Source of the DNA: Chitinophaga sp. Cy-1792
GTDB taxonomy: Bacteria > Bacteroidota > Bacteroidia > Chitinophagales > Chitinophagaceae
Length of the DNA: 64,000 nucleotides
Direction of reading: 5' to 3'
Assembly (NCBI RefSeq): GCF_011752935.1
Contig: NZ_VWWO01000001.1
Location: forward strand, 1,178,001 to 1,242,000
Shown: in pieces, positions 27,801-36,520 of the stretch
Layout of the letters: every line of letters begins with the position of its first letter
Position numbering within the stretch: the stretch's first letter is position 1
Position numbers and translations under genes: made by a program
Notes under the pieces: generated by a model
Told to the model about the DNA's origin: nothing
The model's database searches: none
What the model saw: only the letters and a program-made list of their open reading frames with translations

Positions 27801-27986
27801 CTGTGTTTCAATAATATCGGAGTTGGCACCTGCATAGGAGGTGCGTACGTTCACGATAGGCGGGTCGATGGCAGGAAAGTCCCTGACGCCCAGGAAAGTA
27901 AAGCCCACAAGACCGAATATCACGATAATGATATTCATCACAATTGCCAGCACGGGCCGTTTAAGAGATAAGGACGGCAGACTCAT
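24867..27986 (-). CDS. RND multidrug efflux pump, AcrB/MexF-like (HAE1)
   Basis: This 1039-residue protein matches a full-length HAE1 pump. It begins SLKRPVLAIVMNIIIVIFG and carries periplasmic PN/PC domains (IDPPIVNVRTSYAGANSD). In TM4 the proton-relay pair is present (ATGLVVDDGIVVTENI), and TM10 has GLVTKNGILIVEFAN with the partner Lys. Acidic residues finish the C-terminus (EEEEEEETAV). It takes drugs or lipophilic compounds from the periplasm and inner-membrane leaflet. Gene order adaptor-pump-channel, with 15-17 bp gaps. Confidence 0.95.
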   Translation of the reverse strand: MSLPSLSLKRPVLAIVMNIIIVIFGLVGFTFLGVRDFPAIDPPIVNVRTSYAGANSDIIETQITEPLEKQINGIAGIKNISSSSSQGSSNITVEFELGQDLEGATNDVRDKVSQALRSLPPDIDAPPVVSKQDANSDAIISMTVQSNTRNQLEVTEYGTNVLLEKLQTIPGVSQIQIWGEKRYAMRIWMDPSKLSSYSLTPSDVQAALQRENVELPSGKIAGNATDFTVRTFGRLVSEDDFNNLIVKNVNGSEIRIRDIGQAVLGPENEETVLKESGIPMIALALIPQPGSNYVAIADEFYKRFELLKKEIPEDYKVDIAMDNTKFIKKSIEEVEETLLIALVLVIIIVYLFFRDWLMAFRPLIDIPVSLIGAFFIMYACGFTINILTLLAIVLATGLVVDDGIVVTENIYKKIEAGIPRMRAAREGSEEIFFAVIATSITLAFVFLPIIFLQGFVGQLFREFGIVVAGAVLISAFVSLTLTPVLNVKLGRATHTHSWFYTKTEPFFRAMEDGYKKSLDAFMRFRWTAFLIVLVCLGMIYGLFKVLQSELAPLEDRGQFRLSVTAPEGTSYDYMDNYVDRLTQFMADSVPERKIVLSVTSPGFSGAGAVNSAFVNVMLTEPNERSRSQKEIVQMVNRNMSRFPTGKVFAIEQQTIQVGRRAGLPIAFVLEHINFDSLSHVLPRFMDEVGNSPVFQGTDVDLKFNKPELRIHIDRNKATQLGVSVQDISQTLQLALSNLRYGYFIRNGKQYQVMGQVFRRDRDDPNDLQNLYVRNSRGEAIQLDNLVTIEEETSPPIIYHFNRFKSATISAGLAPGKTIGDGIKEMYRIYEKLKKENVLNDNYSTALSGSSRDYAESGSNTMFALSLALVLIYLVLAAQFESWIDPLIIMITVPLAFAGALLSLWIFGQTWNIFSQIGVIMLIGLVTKNGILIVEFANHKREEGLTKSDSVITASSMRLRPILMTSLAMALGALPIAMSLGAAATSRIPLGIVIVGGIIFSLILTLYVVPAMYTYLSRKKAGKPAEEEEEEETAVLKVHA

Positions 27987-28001
27987 AATACGTTATTCAG
28001 A

Positions 28002-29069
28002 TTATTGGATCTTGTTATACTTCAGCGGCATTCCAGGTTTCAGCTGGAGGATACCAGAGGTGATGACAGTGTCGCCAGGTTTGAGGCCGTTGGTGATCTG
28101 TACATTACTTTCATCGCGGATACCGGTTTCCACAATCACAAATTTGGCTTTGCCACTGTCAGCCACGATAACTTTCTTATCACGGGTACCAGGAATAACG
28201 GCCTGGGACGGAATCATGATAGCTGCGGGAAGATCTTTCAGGTTGATTCTAACTTTCGCGAAGGAGCCCGGGAACAGGTTGCCGTTATTATTGGGAACCA
28301 TGGCACGTAATTTCACTGTACGGGTGTTCAGGTCGATTTTAGGATCGATGGCATAGATATTACCCTGGTACTCACTAACGTCGCCGGCTACTGTAAAACG
28401 GAGTTTATCACCATTTTTGATGACATTTCTGTATTTCTCAGGCACGGTAAAATCGATTTTCAGCGGGTCTATCTGTTGCAGGGTGGTGATTACCACGCTG
28501 TTAGAAACGATGGCACCTTCAGAAACATTCCGTAAACCGAGGCGTCCGCTGAAGGGCGCACGTAATTCAGTTTTCTGTAATTGCGTCTGTGTATAGTCCA
28601 TATCAGCAGCGAAGGCGCTTACCTGGTTACGGGTAACGTCTACATCCTGGCGGCTGATACCGTTGATTTTCAGGAGATTTTCCTGGCGTTCCAGGGTAGT
28701 TTTGGCTAATTGTTGCTGTAATTTCAGCTTCTGCAGCTGGGCTTTCAGGTCTTCATCATAGATTTTTACCAGCAGGTCGCCTTTTTTCACATTGGTACCT
28801 TCTTTAAAATAAAGGTGTGTGATACGTCCGTTAATTTCGGGTTTTACCTCTACTTCCTCATTACTCTGCAATGTACCACTGGCATCGATGTACTGGTCGA
28901 TGGCAGATGATTTGACAATCCATGCATCAATGACAACCTGCGGTTTGGCAGGGGCCTTGGCGGGTTCAGAAGATTTTTTACTACCAGCCCTGTCGCAACC
29001 AAAAAGACAGGCGATACCAGCAATTCCCACTACAGCTATAGCGTGGAAGGTTCGTTTGGTGTTGGCCAT
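28002..29069 (-). CDS. RND efflux periplasmic adaptor (membrane fusion protein), lipoprotein
   Basis: A 355-residue protein with lipoprotein signal (GIAGIACLFGCDRAG). It has the lipoyl/barrel-sandwich halves (VKPEINGRITHLYFKEGTNV with KKGDLLVKIYDEDL; ELRAPFSGRLGLRNVSEGA) separated by a helical hairpin, then beta-barrel and membrane-proximal domains (SQAVIPGTRDKKVIV, GLKPGDTVITSGILQLKPG). It joins pump and TolC channel. First gene of the efflux operon; no regulator gene is adjacent. Confidence 0.94.
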   Translation of the reverse strand: MANTKRTFHAIAVVGIAGIACLFGCDRAGSKKSSEPAKAPAKPQVVIDAWIVKSSAIDQYIDASGTLQSNEEVEVKPEINGRITHLYFKEGTNVKKGDLLVKIYDEDLKAQLQKLKLQQQLAKTTLERQENLLKINGISRQDVDVTRNQVSAFAADMDYTQTQLQKTELRAPFSGRLGLRNVSEGAIVSNSVVITTLQQIDPLKIDFTVPEKYRNVIKNGDKLRFTVAGDVSEYQGNIYAIDPKIDLNTRTVKLRAMVPNNNGNLFPGSFAKVRINLKDLPAAIMIPSQAVIPGTRDKKVIVADSGKAKFVIVETGIRDESNVQITNGLKPGDTVITSGILQLKPGMPLKYNKIQ

Positions 29070-29514
29070 TAAATATTAAGCGTTTAGAAATTCGATGATC
29101 GGCGTATAGGAAAGGCTAAATCGTTTTACAAGCACAGCACTACAGCACTATCTGATTAGAAAACCTACTAACGTTGATAGCTTTTTTCCTCTATAAGCCC
29201 GACAAATTTAATAAATGGCAGAGCTGTTGGGAACCGGCTACTGTTAAATAGCGTTAACACTTTAGATAAAAGGCGAAATAAACGGTTGAATGGAAATTTG
29301 TCCTATTATATTATATGAGTGGTAGGAATATCGGGGAAATTTAGTATGGTTTTATTATTAAATCTTAAATTCAGAAAATCCGTAAAGTGTTCACTGTATT
29401 GACTTTGCTCCGATTTTCGAGGGTTTTGAGCAGTTAAAATTTGGCCTTCCTGTTGGCAATTCAATAAAAATTATATTTTTGCAGTCAAGTTTTAAACCAA
29501 AAACACTTAAAATT
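29070..29514. other. Divergent promoter region of the efflux operon and acpP
   Basis: No gene seen. This AT-rich interval must hold the promoters for the minus-strand efflux operon and the plus-strand acpP-fabF-rnc genes. Only the acpP promoter (next entry) could be placed. Confidence 0.6.
29453..29481 (+). promoter_or_regulatory. Bacteroidota-type promoter of acpP
   Basis: TATTTTTG at 29474-29481 fits the -7 consensus TAnnTTTG exactly, with TTGG (near TTTG) at 29453 spaced 17 bp upstream. The acpP ATG follows 33 bp downstream. Confidence 0.65.
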
Positions 29515-29751
29515 ATGTCAGACATTGCATCAAGAGTTAAAAAGATCATCATTGACAAATTGGGCGTTGACGAAGCCGAGGTAACTCCTGAAGCCAGCTT
29601 CACCAACGACTTAGGCGCTGACTCTTTGGATACGGTAGAACTGATCATGGAATTCGAAAAAGAATTCAACATCTCCATTCCTGACGAACAAGCTGAAACT
29701 ATTACTACTGTTGGCCAGGCAGTTGCTTACCTGGAAGAACACGTAAAATAA
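29515..29751 (+). CDS. acpP: Acyl carrier protein
   Basis: A 78-residue protein from ATG 29515 (upstream in-frame codons are leader and promoter). The phosphopantetheine site is GADSLDTVE with Ser37; flanking helices are typical ([38 protein letters not shown]). It carries growing acyl chains in fatty acid synthesis. It stands directly before fabF, the usual order acpP-fabF-rnc in Bacteroidota. Confidence 0.98.
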   Translation: MSDIASRVKKIIIDKLGVDEAEVTPEASFTNDLGADSLDTVELIMEFEKEFNISIPDEQAETITTVGQAVAYLEEHVK

Positions 29752-29774
29752 TCCTACTAATCAGAATTGTTTTA

Positions 29775-31028
29775 ATGCAACCAAGACGAGTTGTCGTTAC
29801 AGGTTTAGGCGCTCTTACACCGCTCGGCAATACTGTGGCCGATTCATGGCACGGATTGACGAACGGTGTATCCGGCGCGGATTTTATCAAGCAATTTGAC
29901 GCTTCCAAGTTCAAAACCCGTTTTGCTTGCGAACTGAAGAATTTCGATCCTACTAACTACCTGGACAAGAAGGAGGCCCGTAAAATGGACCCCTTTACCC
30001 AAACAGCGGTTATATCCGCAGATCAGGCTATACTTGATGCCAAGATAGATGCTAATAATGTCAATCCAGACAGAGTTGGTGTTATCTGGGGCACAGGTGT
30101 GGGTGGTATGATCAACTACAGTAACGAGCTGAAAGAATTTTATACCGGCGACGGGACACCCCGTTTCAGCCCTTTCCTCATTACCAGGCTTATAACTGAT
30201 ATCGCTGCTGGCTCTATTTCGATACGCCACGGCTTCAGAGGGCCAAACTTTTCTGTGGCCTCAGCCTGTGCATCCGCTACCAATGCCATCATTGAAGCAA
30301 TGTACAATATCCGCTATGGTAAAGCGGATGTGGTAGTTACCGGCGGCTCTGAAAATGTCATCAATGAACCTTGTGTTGGCGGCTTCAACGCCATGAAGGC
30401 GCTATCCGAAAGAAATGATGATCCTAAAACTGCCTCCCGTCCCTTCGACCTCGATCGCGATGGCTTCGTAATGGGCGAAGGCGCCGGTGCACTGGTACTG
30501 GAATCCCTGGATCACGCGTTGGAAAGAGGAGCCAAAATATATGCTGAACTCGCCGGTGGCGCCGCTACCGCCGATGCTTACCATATCACCGCTCCGCATC
30601 CTGAAGGTTTAGGTGCCCGTAACGTAATGACACAGGCACTCTTAGATGCAGGTATGCAAGCCGGCGATATCGACTATATCAACGTTCACGGTACCTCCAC
30701 CCCTCTGGGCGATGTGGCCGAAATTAAAGCTGTCCAGCACGTGTTTGGTGAACACGCATATAATCTTAATATCTCGTCCACCAAATCCATGACAGGACAC
30801 CTTCTCGGCGCAGCAGGAGCTGTAGAGTCCATCGCTGTGATACTGTCGATTATCAACGGAATCGTGCCTCCAACCATCAACCACTTTACCGACGATCCTC
30901 AGCTGGATCCTAAATTAAACTTTACCTTTAACACCGCACAACAGAGAGAAGTAAGAGCCGGTCTGTCCAATACCTTCGGGTTCGGTGGACATAACGCCTC
31001 CGTTATTTTCAAAAAATTTGTTCCTTGA
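29775..31028 (+). CDS. fabF: Beta-ketoacyl-ACP synthase II
   Basis: This 417-residue protein starts RRVVVTGLGALTPLGNTV. The catalytic triad is complete: Cys165 in VASACASATNAI, His in NVHGTSTPLGD and His in STKSMTGHLLGAAGAVE. It condenses malonyl-ACP with acyl-ACP in chain elongation. It lies 23 bp after acpP; the stop is 10 bp before the best rnc start. Confidence 0.97.
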   Translation: MQPRRVVVTGLGALTPLGNTVADSWHGLTNGVSGADFIKQFDASKFKTRFACELKNFDPTNYLDKKEARKMDPFTQTAVISADQAILDAKIDANNVNPDRVGVIWGTGVGGMINYSNELKEFYTGDGTPRFSPFLITRLITDIAAGSISIRHGFRGPNFSVASACASATNAIIEAMYNIRYGKADVVVTGGSENVINEPCVGGFNAMKALSERNDDPKTASRPFDLDRDGFVMGEGAGALVLESLDHALERGAKIYAELAGGAATADAYHITAPHPEGLGARNVMTQALLDAGMQAGDIDYINVHGTSTPLGDVAEIKAVQHVFGEHAYNLNISSTKSMTGHLLGAAGAVESIAVILSIINGIVPPTINHFTDDPQLDPKLNFTFNTAQQREVRAGLSNTFGFGGHNASVIFKKFVP

Positions 31029-31038
31029 TCTTGATTGT

Positions 31039-31770
31039 GTGAATTTACTGCCAGGTTTTCTATATCGACTTGTATCTCGAAAAAGGCACTTGTATAAAGA
31101 GCTGCATAACTTACTGGGCTTCCCGCCCGGTAACTTTGCGCTATACGAGGTAGCCCTGAGCCACCGCTCCAGCAAAGAGAAATTTCTCGAAAGCAATGAG
31201 CGGCTGGAATACCTCGGCGATGCCATCCTCGGAGCAATCGTAGGCGACTACCTCTTCAAAAAATATCCCTACAAAACAGAAGGATATCTCACAGAGATGC
31301 GCTCTAAAATAGTAAACCGCCAGCAACTGAATGATATCGCTATCAAAATGGGGCTGCGTAAACTCACCATCTACGATAAATATAACAGCTTCCTCAAAAT
31401 CTCCCAGATATTCGGAAATACACTGGAAGCCCTGGTAGGAGCTGTTTACCTCGATAAAGGTTACAATAAAACCCAACAGTTCGTTCATCGCCGCATTATC
31501 ATGCCCTACATCGACCTCGAACAACTCGAGAGCGTTGAGATGAACCACAAAAACAAATTGTACGGCTGGGCCAATAAAAACGGCAAAGCCCTCGAATTTG
31601 AACTGCTGGAAGAACAAATGGATAACGGCAGACGCATATTTACAGTAGGCGCCGTAGTAGACGGCCAGCTGATCTGTAGCGGTAAAGCCTTTAATAAAAA
31701 AGATGCCAGCCAGATAGCCGCCTCCCAGGCAATTCAGATCCTTGGCCTCGGCGACGATTCCAAAGATTAA
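31039..31770 (+). CDS. rnc: Ribonuclease III
   Basis: A protein of 243 residues from GTG 31039, chosen because it avoids overlap with fabF; the frame is open further back to GTG 30985 inside fabF. The RNase III signature is NERLEYLGDAILGAIVGDYL, with the second acidic pair in GNTLEALVGAVYLDKGY. A dsRNA-binding domain follows (NKLYGWANKNGKALEFELLE ... AFNKKDASQIAASQAI). It cleaves double-stranded RNA in rRNA maturation and RNA turnover. The 3' end nearly abuts a convergent gene (6 bp). Confidence 0.95.
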   Translation: MNLLPGFLYRLVSRKRHLYKELHNLLGFPPGNFALYEVALSHRSSKEKFLESNERLEYLGDAILGAIVGDYLFKKYPYKTEGYLTEMRSKIVNRQQLNDIAIKMGLRKLTIYDKYNSFLKISQIFGNTLEALVGAVYLDKGYNKTQQFVHRRIIMPYIDLEQLESVEMNHKNKLYGWANKNGKALEFELLEEQMDNGRRIFTVGAVVDGQLICSGKAFNKKDASQIAASQAIQILGLGDDSKD

Positions 31771-31776
31771 TTCATC

Positions 31777-32379
31777 TTACCTTACAAAATGCCTTAATAT
31801 CGTCTTCTGTTTCCCCGGTACTATCTTCCGCGGGTCAGAAAGATATAGCTCATGATGTGGCCCCATATATTGCAGAAAATGCTGCTTCGCATAGGCTTCC
31901 ATCTTAGCCAGACTCACCGGCTCTTCACTGTACGGCCCGATATGCAGCACCTGTACCGCCCTGCCCCCTTCCACATTTTTCAAATCCACCGCCCTTAACC
32001 GGGAATTGTTCTTTTTCTTCTCTGCCGTAGTAACTGCCTGCACCAGCTGCGCCGCTTCTACATAGTCCGGCACCCGTATCATCAGCTGATAACGCCATAA
32101 ATGCCGGGGTACCGTCAGGGGATCTACGCTTTTATCATCTACCCACCAATTACCCTCCAGCTTGCTTACTACAAAATCCTTTTGTAAAGCCTTGTTAATG
32201 AATTTAATAGCATACGCAACGGTATACAAGGCTTCCACATCGGTGCTGAAAACAGCTCCATCAGGGTCGCCCTGACCAATAATGGTAAGAAATAAGGCAT
32301 CTTCAATATGTACCAGCTCTGCTGATGTGCCTGCTGTATAGTAGCTCCTGTAGGCCTTGGTAAGATCCAGTTTGTCCAT
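31777..32379 (-). CDS. GyrI-like small-molecule-binding domain protein
   Basis: A 200-residue protein. It begins DKLDLTKAYRSYYTAGTSAE and has the pattern of the stand-alone GyrI-like family: GQGDPDGAVFSTDVEALYTV, VPRHLWRYQLMIRVPDYV, VQVLHIGPYSEEPVSLAKME and HHELYLSDPRK near the end. Such proteins bind, and in some cases hydrolyse, hydrophobic compounds. It lies 161 bp downstream of the WYL regulator on the same strand and may be one of its targets. Confidence 0.85.
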   Translation of the reverse strand: MDKLDLTKAYRSYYTAGTSAELVHIEDALFLTIIGQGDPDGAVFSTDVEALYTVAYAIKFINKALQKDFVVSKLEGNWWVDDKSVDPLTVPRHLWRYQLMIRVPDYVEAAQLVQAVTTAEKKKNNSRLRAVDLKNVEGGRAVQVLHIGPYSEEPVSLAKMEAYAKQHFLQYMGPHHELYLSDPRKIVPGKQKTILRHFVR

Positions 32380-32540
32380 CGCGGTTAGTTTTAGTAAGAA
32401 ATCAGGGTTTTATTTTTCTATACAAAACAACAACCGGCAAATGACAGCCTTATGTCAGGAGCCTGCTTTTTATTATTTGTGATTTTGTGAGATAAATGCC
32501 TGTTTTTTGGCATTTTTAGGTAGATGAGCCCGCTTTTTAT

Positions 32541-33515
32541 TTATTTTTCGGTGAGATAATGGTCCTGTAGCTCTTTCGCCAGCTCTTTCATTCCCGCTTT
32601 TAACTCTTCCGGGGCAACGATGGTGACATCATTCCCAAACATGATCAGCCAGCGCCGGATATACTCGACAGAAGGCTGGAGAAATACCATTTCTGTTTCT
32701 TCCCCCAGGTTTTTCTCGGAAACAAGGCCATAATAGTACTTCTGATCGTGAATAAAGCGAAGCACCTGATTGCGCATCCTCACGGTGAATTCCTGCATCC
32801 GCTCCTGGTCGTTCCTATGATAACGATCGAGGTAGTCCTTTAGCGTCACATGGTGGCTTCTGTCGAAGCGCTCGCCCATTGTATGGAGCTTCCGGATACG
32901 GTCGGCCCTGAAGTCGCGGTAACCGCCGCGCAGCCGGCACCAGGCTATCAGATGCCATTTGGCGCTCATATGAAATATCCCGATAGGTTCTACATCTCTC
33001 TTCGTAGCAGCCTCATCTTTAATAGAAAAATACTCTAAACTTATAACATGTTGATTTCCAATAGCATGCTGAAGGTCTGAGAGAAATTTGTTCGGAAAGC
33101 TACTGCTATCTTCCGGATGGATGGGCTGGTATCTGACAACGGCAATGTTATCATCGAGGGACTCCAGGTAGTCTTTATCGCTGCCTCTCAGTACGGACCG
33201 GATTTTCTGCATGGCAAAGCCGAACTGCTTTTCATTGGAGTGGTCGCTGTATTTTTCCATGAGCTTTTCAGCTGTCAGGAGTGCGGCAGCCTCTTCTTTG
33301 GAAAACATTACGGGGGGCAAATGATATCCATCTACTATATAATAACCGGTACCAGCTTCTGCCCCTATGGGCACACCGGCTTCCTGCAAGGCTTTCACGT
33401 CTCTGTATACCGTTCTCAGGCTGATATCGAAGCGCTCAGATATCTCGGAGGCCTTTACTACTCGTTTACCCTGCAGTTGGATAAGTATGGCTGTTAGTCT
33501 GTCTATACGGTTCAT
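32541..33515 (-). CDS. WYL-domain transcriptional regulator (YafY-like)
   Basis: A 324-residue protein with an N-terminal helix-turn-helix (RLTAILIQLQGKRVVKASEI, SLRTVYRDVKALQEAGVPIG), a linker GYYIVDGYHLPPVMFSKEEA, and then the WYL domain (IGIFHMSAKWHLIAWCRLRG, YRDFRADRIRKL). A C-terminal WCX region follows. WYL regulators sense nucleic-acid-derived or other small ligands. The neighbouring GyrI-like gene on the same strand may belong to the same response. Confidence 0.92.
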   Translation of the reverse strand: MNRIDRLTAILIQLQGKRVVKASEISERFDISLRTVYRDVKALQEAGVPIGAEAGTGYYIVDGYHLPPVMFSKEEAAALLTAEKLMEKYSDHSNEKQFGFAMQKIRSVLRGSDKDYLESLDDNIAVVRYQPIHPEDSSSFPNKFLSDLQHAIGNQHVISLEYFSIKDEAATKRDVEPIGIFHMSAKWHLIAWCRLRGGYRDFRADRIRKLHTMGERFDRSHHVTLKDYLDRYHRNDQERMQEFTVRMRNQVLRFIHDQKYYYGLVSEKNLGEETEMVFLQPSVEYIRRWLIMFGNDVTIVAPEELKAGMKELAKELQDHYLTEK

Positions 33516-33722
33516 GGGGATTGGAAATTACCACTAAGGTCGGGTGTCCGAAAAAATTTTTTAAATTTTTTTTACCGGAGATTAAACTTCGTTCAATTAA
33601 CCCAGTCTCTTATATATAACACCTCTTTTGGAACGCGAAAGAAATAGAGTGCAAGAGATTAAGTAGATGTTCTAAGAGATTTCAATTCGATGCTACAGTA
33701 CAGAATATAGGTTAAATGGTAA
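33516..33722. other. Non-coding interval upstream of the WYL regulator
   Basis: No gene seen. It contains homopolymeric A/T runs at 33555-33580 near the regulator's start, and leads on the plus strand into an orphan terminator at 33723. Confidence 0.5.
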
Positions 33723-33756
33723 GCCCCTGCAATTTCTTGCGGGGGCCTGTTTTTTT
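33723..33756 (+). terminator. Plus-strand terminator with no plus-strand gene before it
   Basis: GCCCCTGCAA pairs with TTGCGGGGGC around TTTC (one G-T pair), followed by CTG and seven or more T. Both flanking genes are on the minus strand, so any transcript ended here would be a non-coding RNA from 33516-33722. Confidence 0.75.
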
Positions 33757-33797
33757 AGGCACTTTCTGCTTCCGCCCTATATTCTCACCTAATAATA

Positions 33798-33881
33798 TTT
33801 ATTTGAAAATAGCCCGTCGCCGCAGGCGACGGGCTATTTTCAAATAAAAAGCGATGCCGAAGGCATCGCTTTTTATTTGAA
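33798..33881. repeat. Two overlapping perfect hairpins downstream of cydB
   Basis: Hairpin 1 spans 33798-33848 with 24-bp perfect arms and loop GCA (apex CGTCGCC-GCA-GGCGACG). Hairpin 2 spans 33839-33881 with 20-bp perfect arms and loop GAA (apex GCGATGCC-GAA-GGCATCGC). The shared bases 33839-33848 are needed by both, so they cannot form fully at once. It is probably the cydAB terminator region; T runs occur on both strands after hairpin 2. Confidence 0.85.
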
Positions 33882-33926
33882 GGAAACAACAGGCTATCAT
33901 TTATCTTTCGATAAAAAAATATATAT

Positions 33927-34961
33927 CTAATAACTCATCTCATTCAACTTCACCTTACCTCTAAACGTCCAGAAGACAAATACCGTATAAGATATTACCA
34001 GCGGTGTTCCTATTGCCGCAATCAGTAGCATAATCTTCAGAGATTTATTCGAAGACGCTGCCTGATAGATACTGATGCTATTAGCAGGATCTGTAGAGGA
34101 AATCACAATGTTAGGATACAATCCTATCGCAAATAATACCAGCAACGACGACATAATAATACAACTGAACAAAAAGGCCGTCAGATAATTGCGGGCATCT
34201 ACATTACGCTTGATATTCAATAGGGTAAATACGGCAATCATCGGCAGCACAAATAATACCGGGTTATTTTTGAATGCCTGCGTCATATGGGGAATATAAA
34301 TGAGTGTAGCCATAGACGTTAATATGAAACAAAGAATGAAAAACTTACTGCAATTATTTACCAGCACCGTTAGTTTGGCATACAAACGATGCTCAGTTTT
34401 CATGACCAGGTAAATGGCGCCATGCAACATGAACAAAGCCAGTGTGGTAAAGGCTATCAGTAATGAATATGGATTGAAGAAGGTAAGTATATTTCCGGTG
34501 AATTCCCGCTGACTGTTGATCGGCAGGCCATGAATAAGGTTCCCTAAAACCAACCCGAGTAAGAAGGTGATCAATATACTCGACACACAATAACTGATAT
34601 CCCACATTTTACGCCACCATTTCCAGGGTTCCTTACTCCTGAATTCAATGGAAATAGCCCTGAAAATCAACGCCACCAGGAATAACATGAAGGGTATGTA
34701 GAAGGTGGAAAATATTACCCCGTATACCAGCGGGAAGCCCGCAAATAAAGCACCTCCGGCAATTACCAGCCATACCTCGTTGCCGTCCCATACCGGGCCG
34801 ATCGCATTCAGCACCAGCCGCCGGCTTTCTTCTTTATTAAAAAACAAGTGAAGCGCACCGGCGCCTAAGTCGAACCCATCCAGCATACCATAACCAGTGA
34901 TCAAGCCACCAATTACCAGAAACCACCAGGTTGGAAGATCTATTCCGAGTATTGTTTCCAT
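33927..34961 (-). CDS. cydB: Cytochrome bd ubiquinol oxidase subunit II
   Basis: This 344-residue membrane protein carries the CydB signature at its start: LPTWWFLVIGGLITGYGMLD then GFDLGAGAL, and NAIGPVWDGNEVWLVIAGGA. Eight or nine helices follow, ending WTFRGKVKLNEMSY. It pairs with CydA in the terminal quinol oxidase used at low oxygen. It starts 10 bp after cydA. No small CydX-like gene is seen after it. Confidence 0.97.
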   Translation of the reverse strand: METILGIDLPTWWFLVIGGLITGYGMLDGFDLGAGALHLFFNKEESRRLVLNAIGPVWDGNEVWLVIAGGALFAGFPLVYGVIFSTFYIPFMLFLVALIFRAISIEFRSKEPWKWWRKMWDISYCVSSILITFLLGLVLGNLIHGLPINSQREFTGNILTFFNPYSLLIAFTTLALFMLHGAIYLVMKTEHRLYAKLTVLVNNCSKFFILCFILTSMATLIYIPHMTQAFKNNPVLFVLPMIAVFTLLNIKRNVDARNYLTAFLFSCIIMSSLLVLFAIGLYPNIVISSTDPANSISIYQAASSNKSLKIMLLIAAIGTPLVISYTVFVFWTFRGKVKLNEMSY

Positions 34962-34971
34962 GCAGATTTAT

Positions 34972-36366
34972 TTAAGCGGGTACATTAGATGTATAGAAAG
35001 AATCGTCGTTATTGTGGTTGTCGCTGTCGTCGGACTGAGTAGCTGTAACATCAGGACCATGGGCGATCTTACGCGTCAGCAGGAAGATAAACAGGGTGAA
35101 CAGCAACAGGTAGACGAACGTGAATAGTACGAGCGAAAACACGACTTCATCCGCCGTTACTTTTTTAGAAAGTGCGTCGGAAGTGCGTAGCAGTCCATAT
35201 ACCACCCATGGCTGACGGCCTACCTCGGCGGCATACCATCCCAGCTGGTTAGCTATCTGTGGCAGCAATACAGAGAAAACGAATATCCACATCAGCCACC
35301 GTTTGTCGAAGAGTTTTTTACGCCACAACAGGAATACCGCCAGCAGTGAAAGCCCTATCAACGTAATGCCGATAGCGACCATAAAGTGATAGGTTTGGAA
35401 TACGAAATTAACAGCCCCGGGTCTGTCTTGCGGAGGAGTAGCCCTCAAGCCTTGTACAGGCGCGCTAAAGCTGCCATGGGTCAGGAAAGAGAGTCCGCCG
35501 GGAATTTTGATGCCACTGGTTTTCTCTTCCTTATTATTGACCCATCCCATGATATACATGTCGGCCACGGCCAGACTATCATAATGCCCTTCCATAGCAG
35601 CGAGCTTGGCGGGTTGGTATTTGCTCACATATTCTGCAGAGCGGTGCCCGGTGAATAACTGCGCTAAAGAGGCTACAGTAGCCACTGCAAGCCCTATTTT
35701 AAACATGGCTTTTGCATGTGGAACGAACCGGTTCTTCACTATATAAAAAGCACCTACGCTAATGACTAAAAATGATCCGGAGAGGAAGGAGCCTATCACC
35801 ACATGTGAAAAACGGTCCCAGGATGAAGGGTTGTTGACCATTTCCCAGAAATCTGTAACAACAGCTCTGGCGGCCAGGTCGTGGCCTTCAATTACAAACC
35901 CGGCAGGGGTTTGCTGCCAGGAATTGGCGATAACGATCCACAGCGCCGAGAAGATAGACCCTAACGCCACCATGATAGTAGCAAAGAAGTGAACCCCCTT
36001 CCCTACCTTATTCCATCCGAAAAGCAATACACCCAGGAAGGCCGACTCCATGGCAAAGGCGAAGATGCCTTCCGCCGCAAGCGCACTACCGAAGATATCG
36101 CCCACATAATGTGAATAAGTAGCCCAGTTAGTGCCAAACTCGAATTCCATCACAATACCGGTGGCCACGCCAATACCAAATATCAGCGCGAAAATCTTTA
36201 TCCAGAATCGCGTAATATCTTTATAAACCGGTAAGCCTGTTTTAAGGTACAGTGCTTCCATGATTACCAAACATACTCCCAGCCCTATACTTAGCGGCGG
36301 ATAGATGTAATGAAACGCCACAGTAAAGGCGAACTGAATTCGGGAAAGGATTTCAACTGACGGCAT
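34972..36366 (-). CDS. cydA: Cytochrome bd ubiquinol oxidase subunit I
   Basis: A 464-residue protein. It begins EILSRIQFAFTVAFHYIYPP, with His ligand candidates in the first helix, and continues GVATGIVMEFEFGTNWATY, then GRQPWVVYGLLRTSDALSKK near the C-terminus, all hallmark CydA segments. It binds hemes b558, b595 and d and oxidises quinol. First gene of cydAB. Confidence 0.97.
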   Translation of the reverse strand: MPSVEILSRIQFAFTVAFHYIYPPLSIGLGVCLVIMEALYLKTGLPVYKDITRFWIKIFALIFGIGVATGIVMEFEFGTNWATYSHYVGDIFGSALAAEGIFAFAMESAFLGVLLFGWNKVGKGVHFFATIMVALGSIFSALWIVIANSWQQTPAGFVIEGHDLAARAVVTDFWEMVNNPSSWDRFSHVVIGSFLSGSFLVISVGAFYIVKNRFVPHAKAMFKIGLAVATVASLAQLFTGHRSAEYVSKYQPAKLAAMEGHYDSLAVADMYIMGWVNNKEEKTSGIKIPGGLSFLTHGSFSAPVQGLRATPPQDRPGAVNFVFQTYHFMVAIGITLIGLSLLAVFLLWRKKLFDKRWLMWIFVFSVLLPQIANQLGWYAAEVGRQPWVVYGLLRTSDALSKKVTADEVVFSLVLFTFVYLLLFTLFIFLLTRKIAHGPDVTATQSDDSDNHNNDDSFYTSNVPA

Positions 36367-36520
36367 AATTTGTACGGATATTTTACAAAGTTATTCCTGC
36401 CCTGCACTCACGAAACTGATGTTTATCATGTTTACTAAATTTAACCTATTTCAAAGGCAATAGCAAAATATAAAACAGGCAGCTACATTATGGGATAGCA
36501 GCTTATGTTATGTCGTTTTC

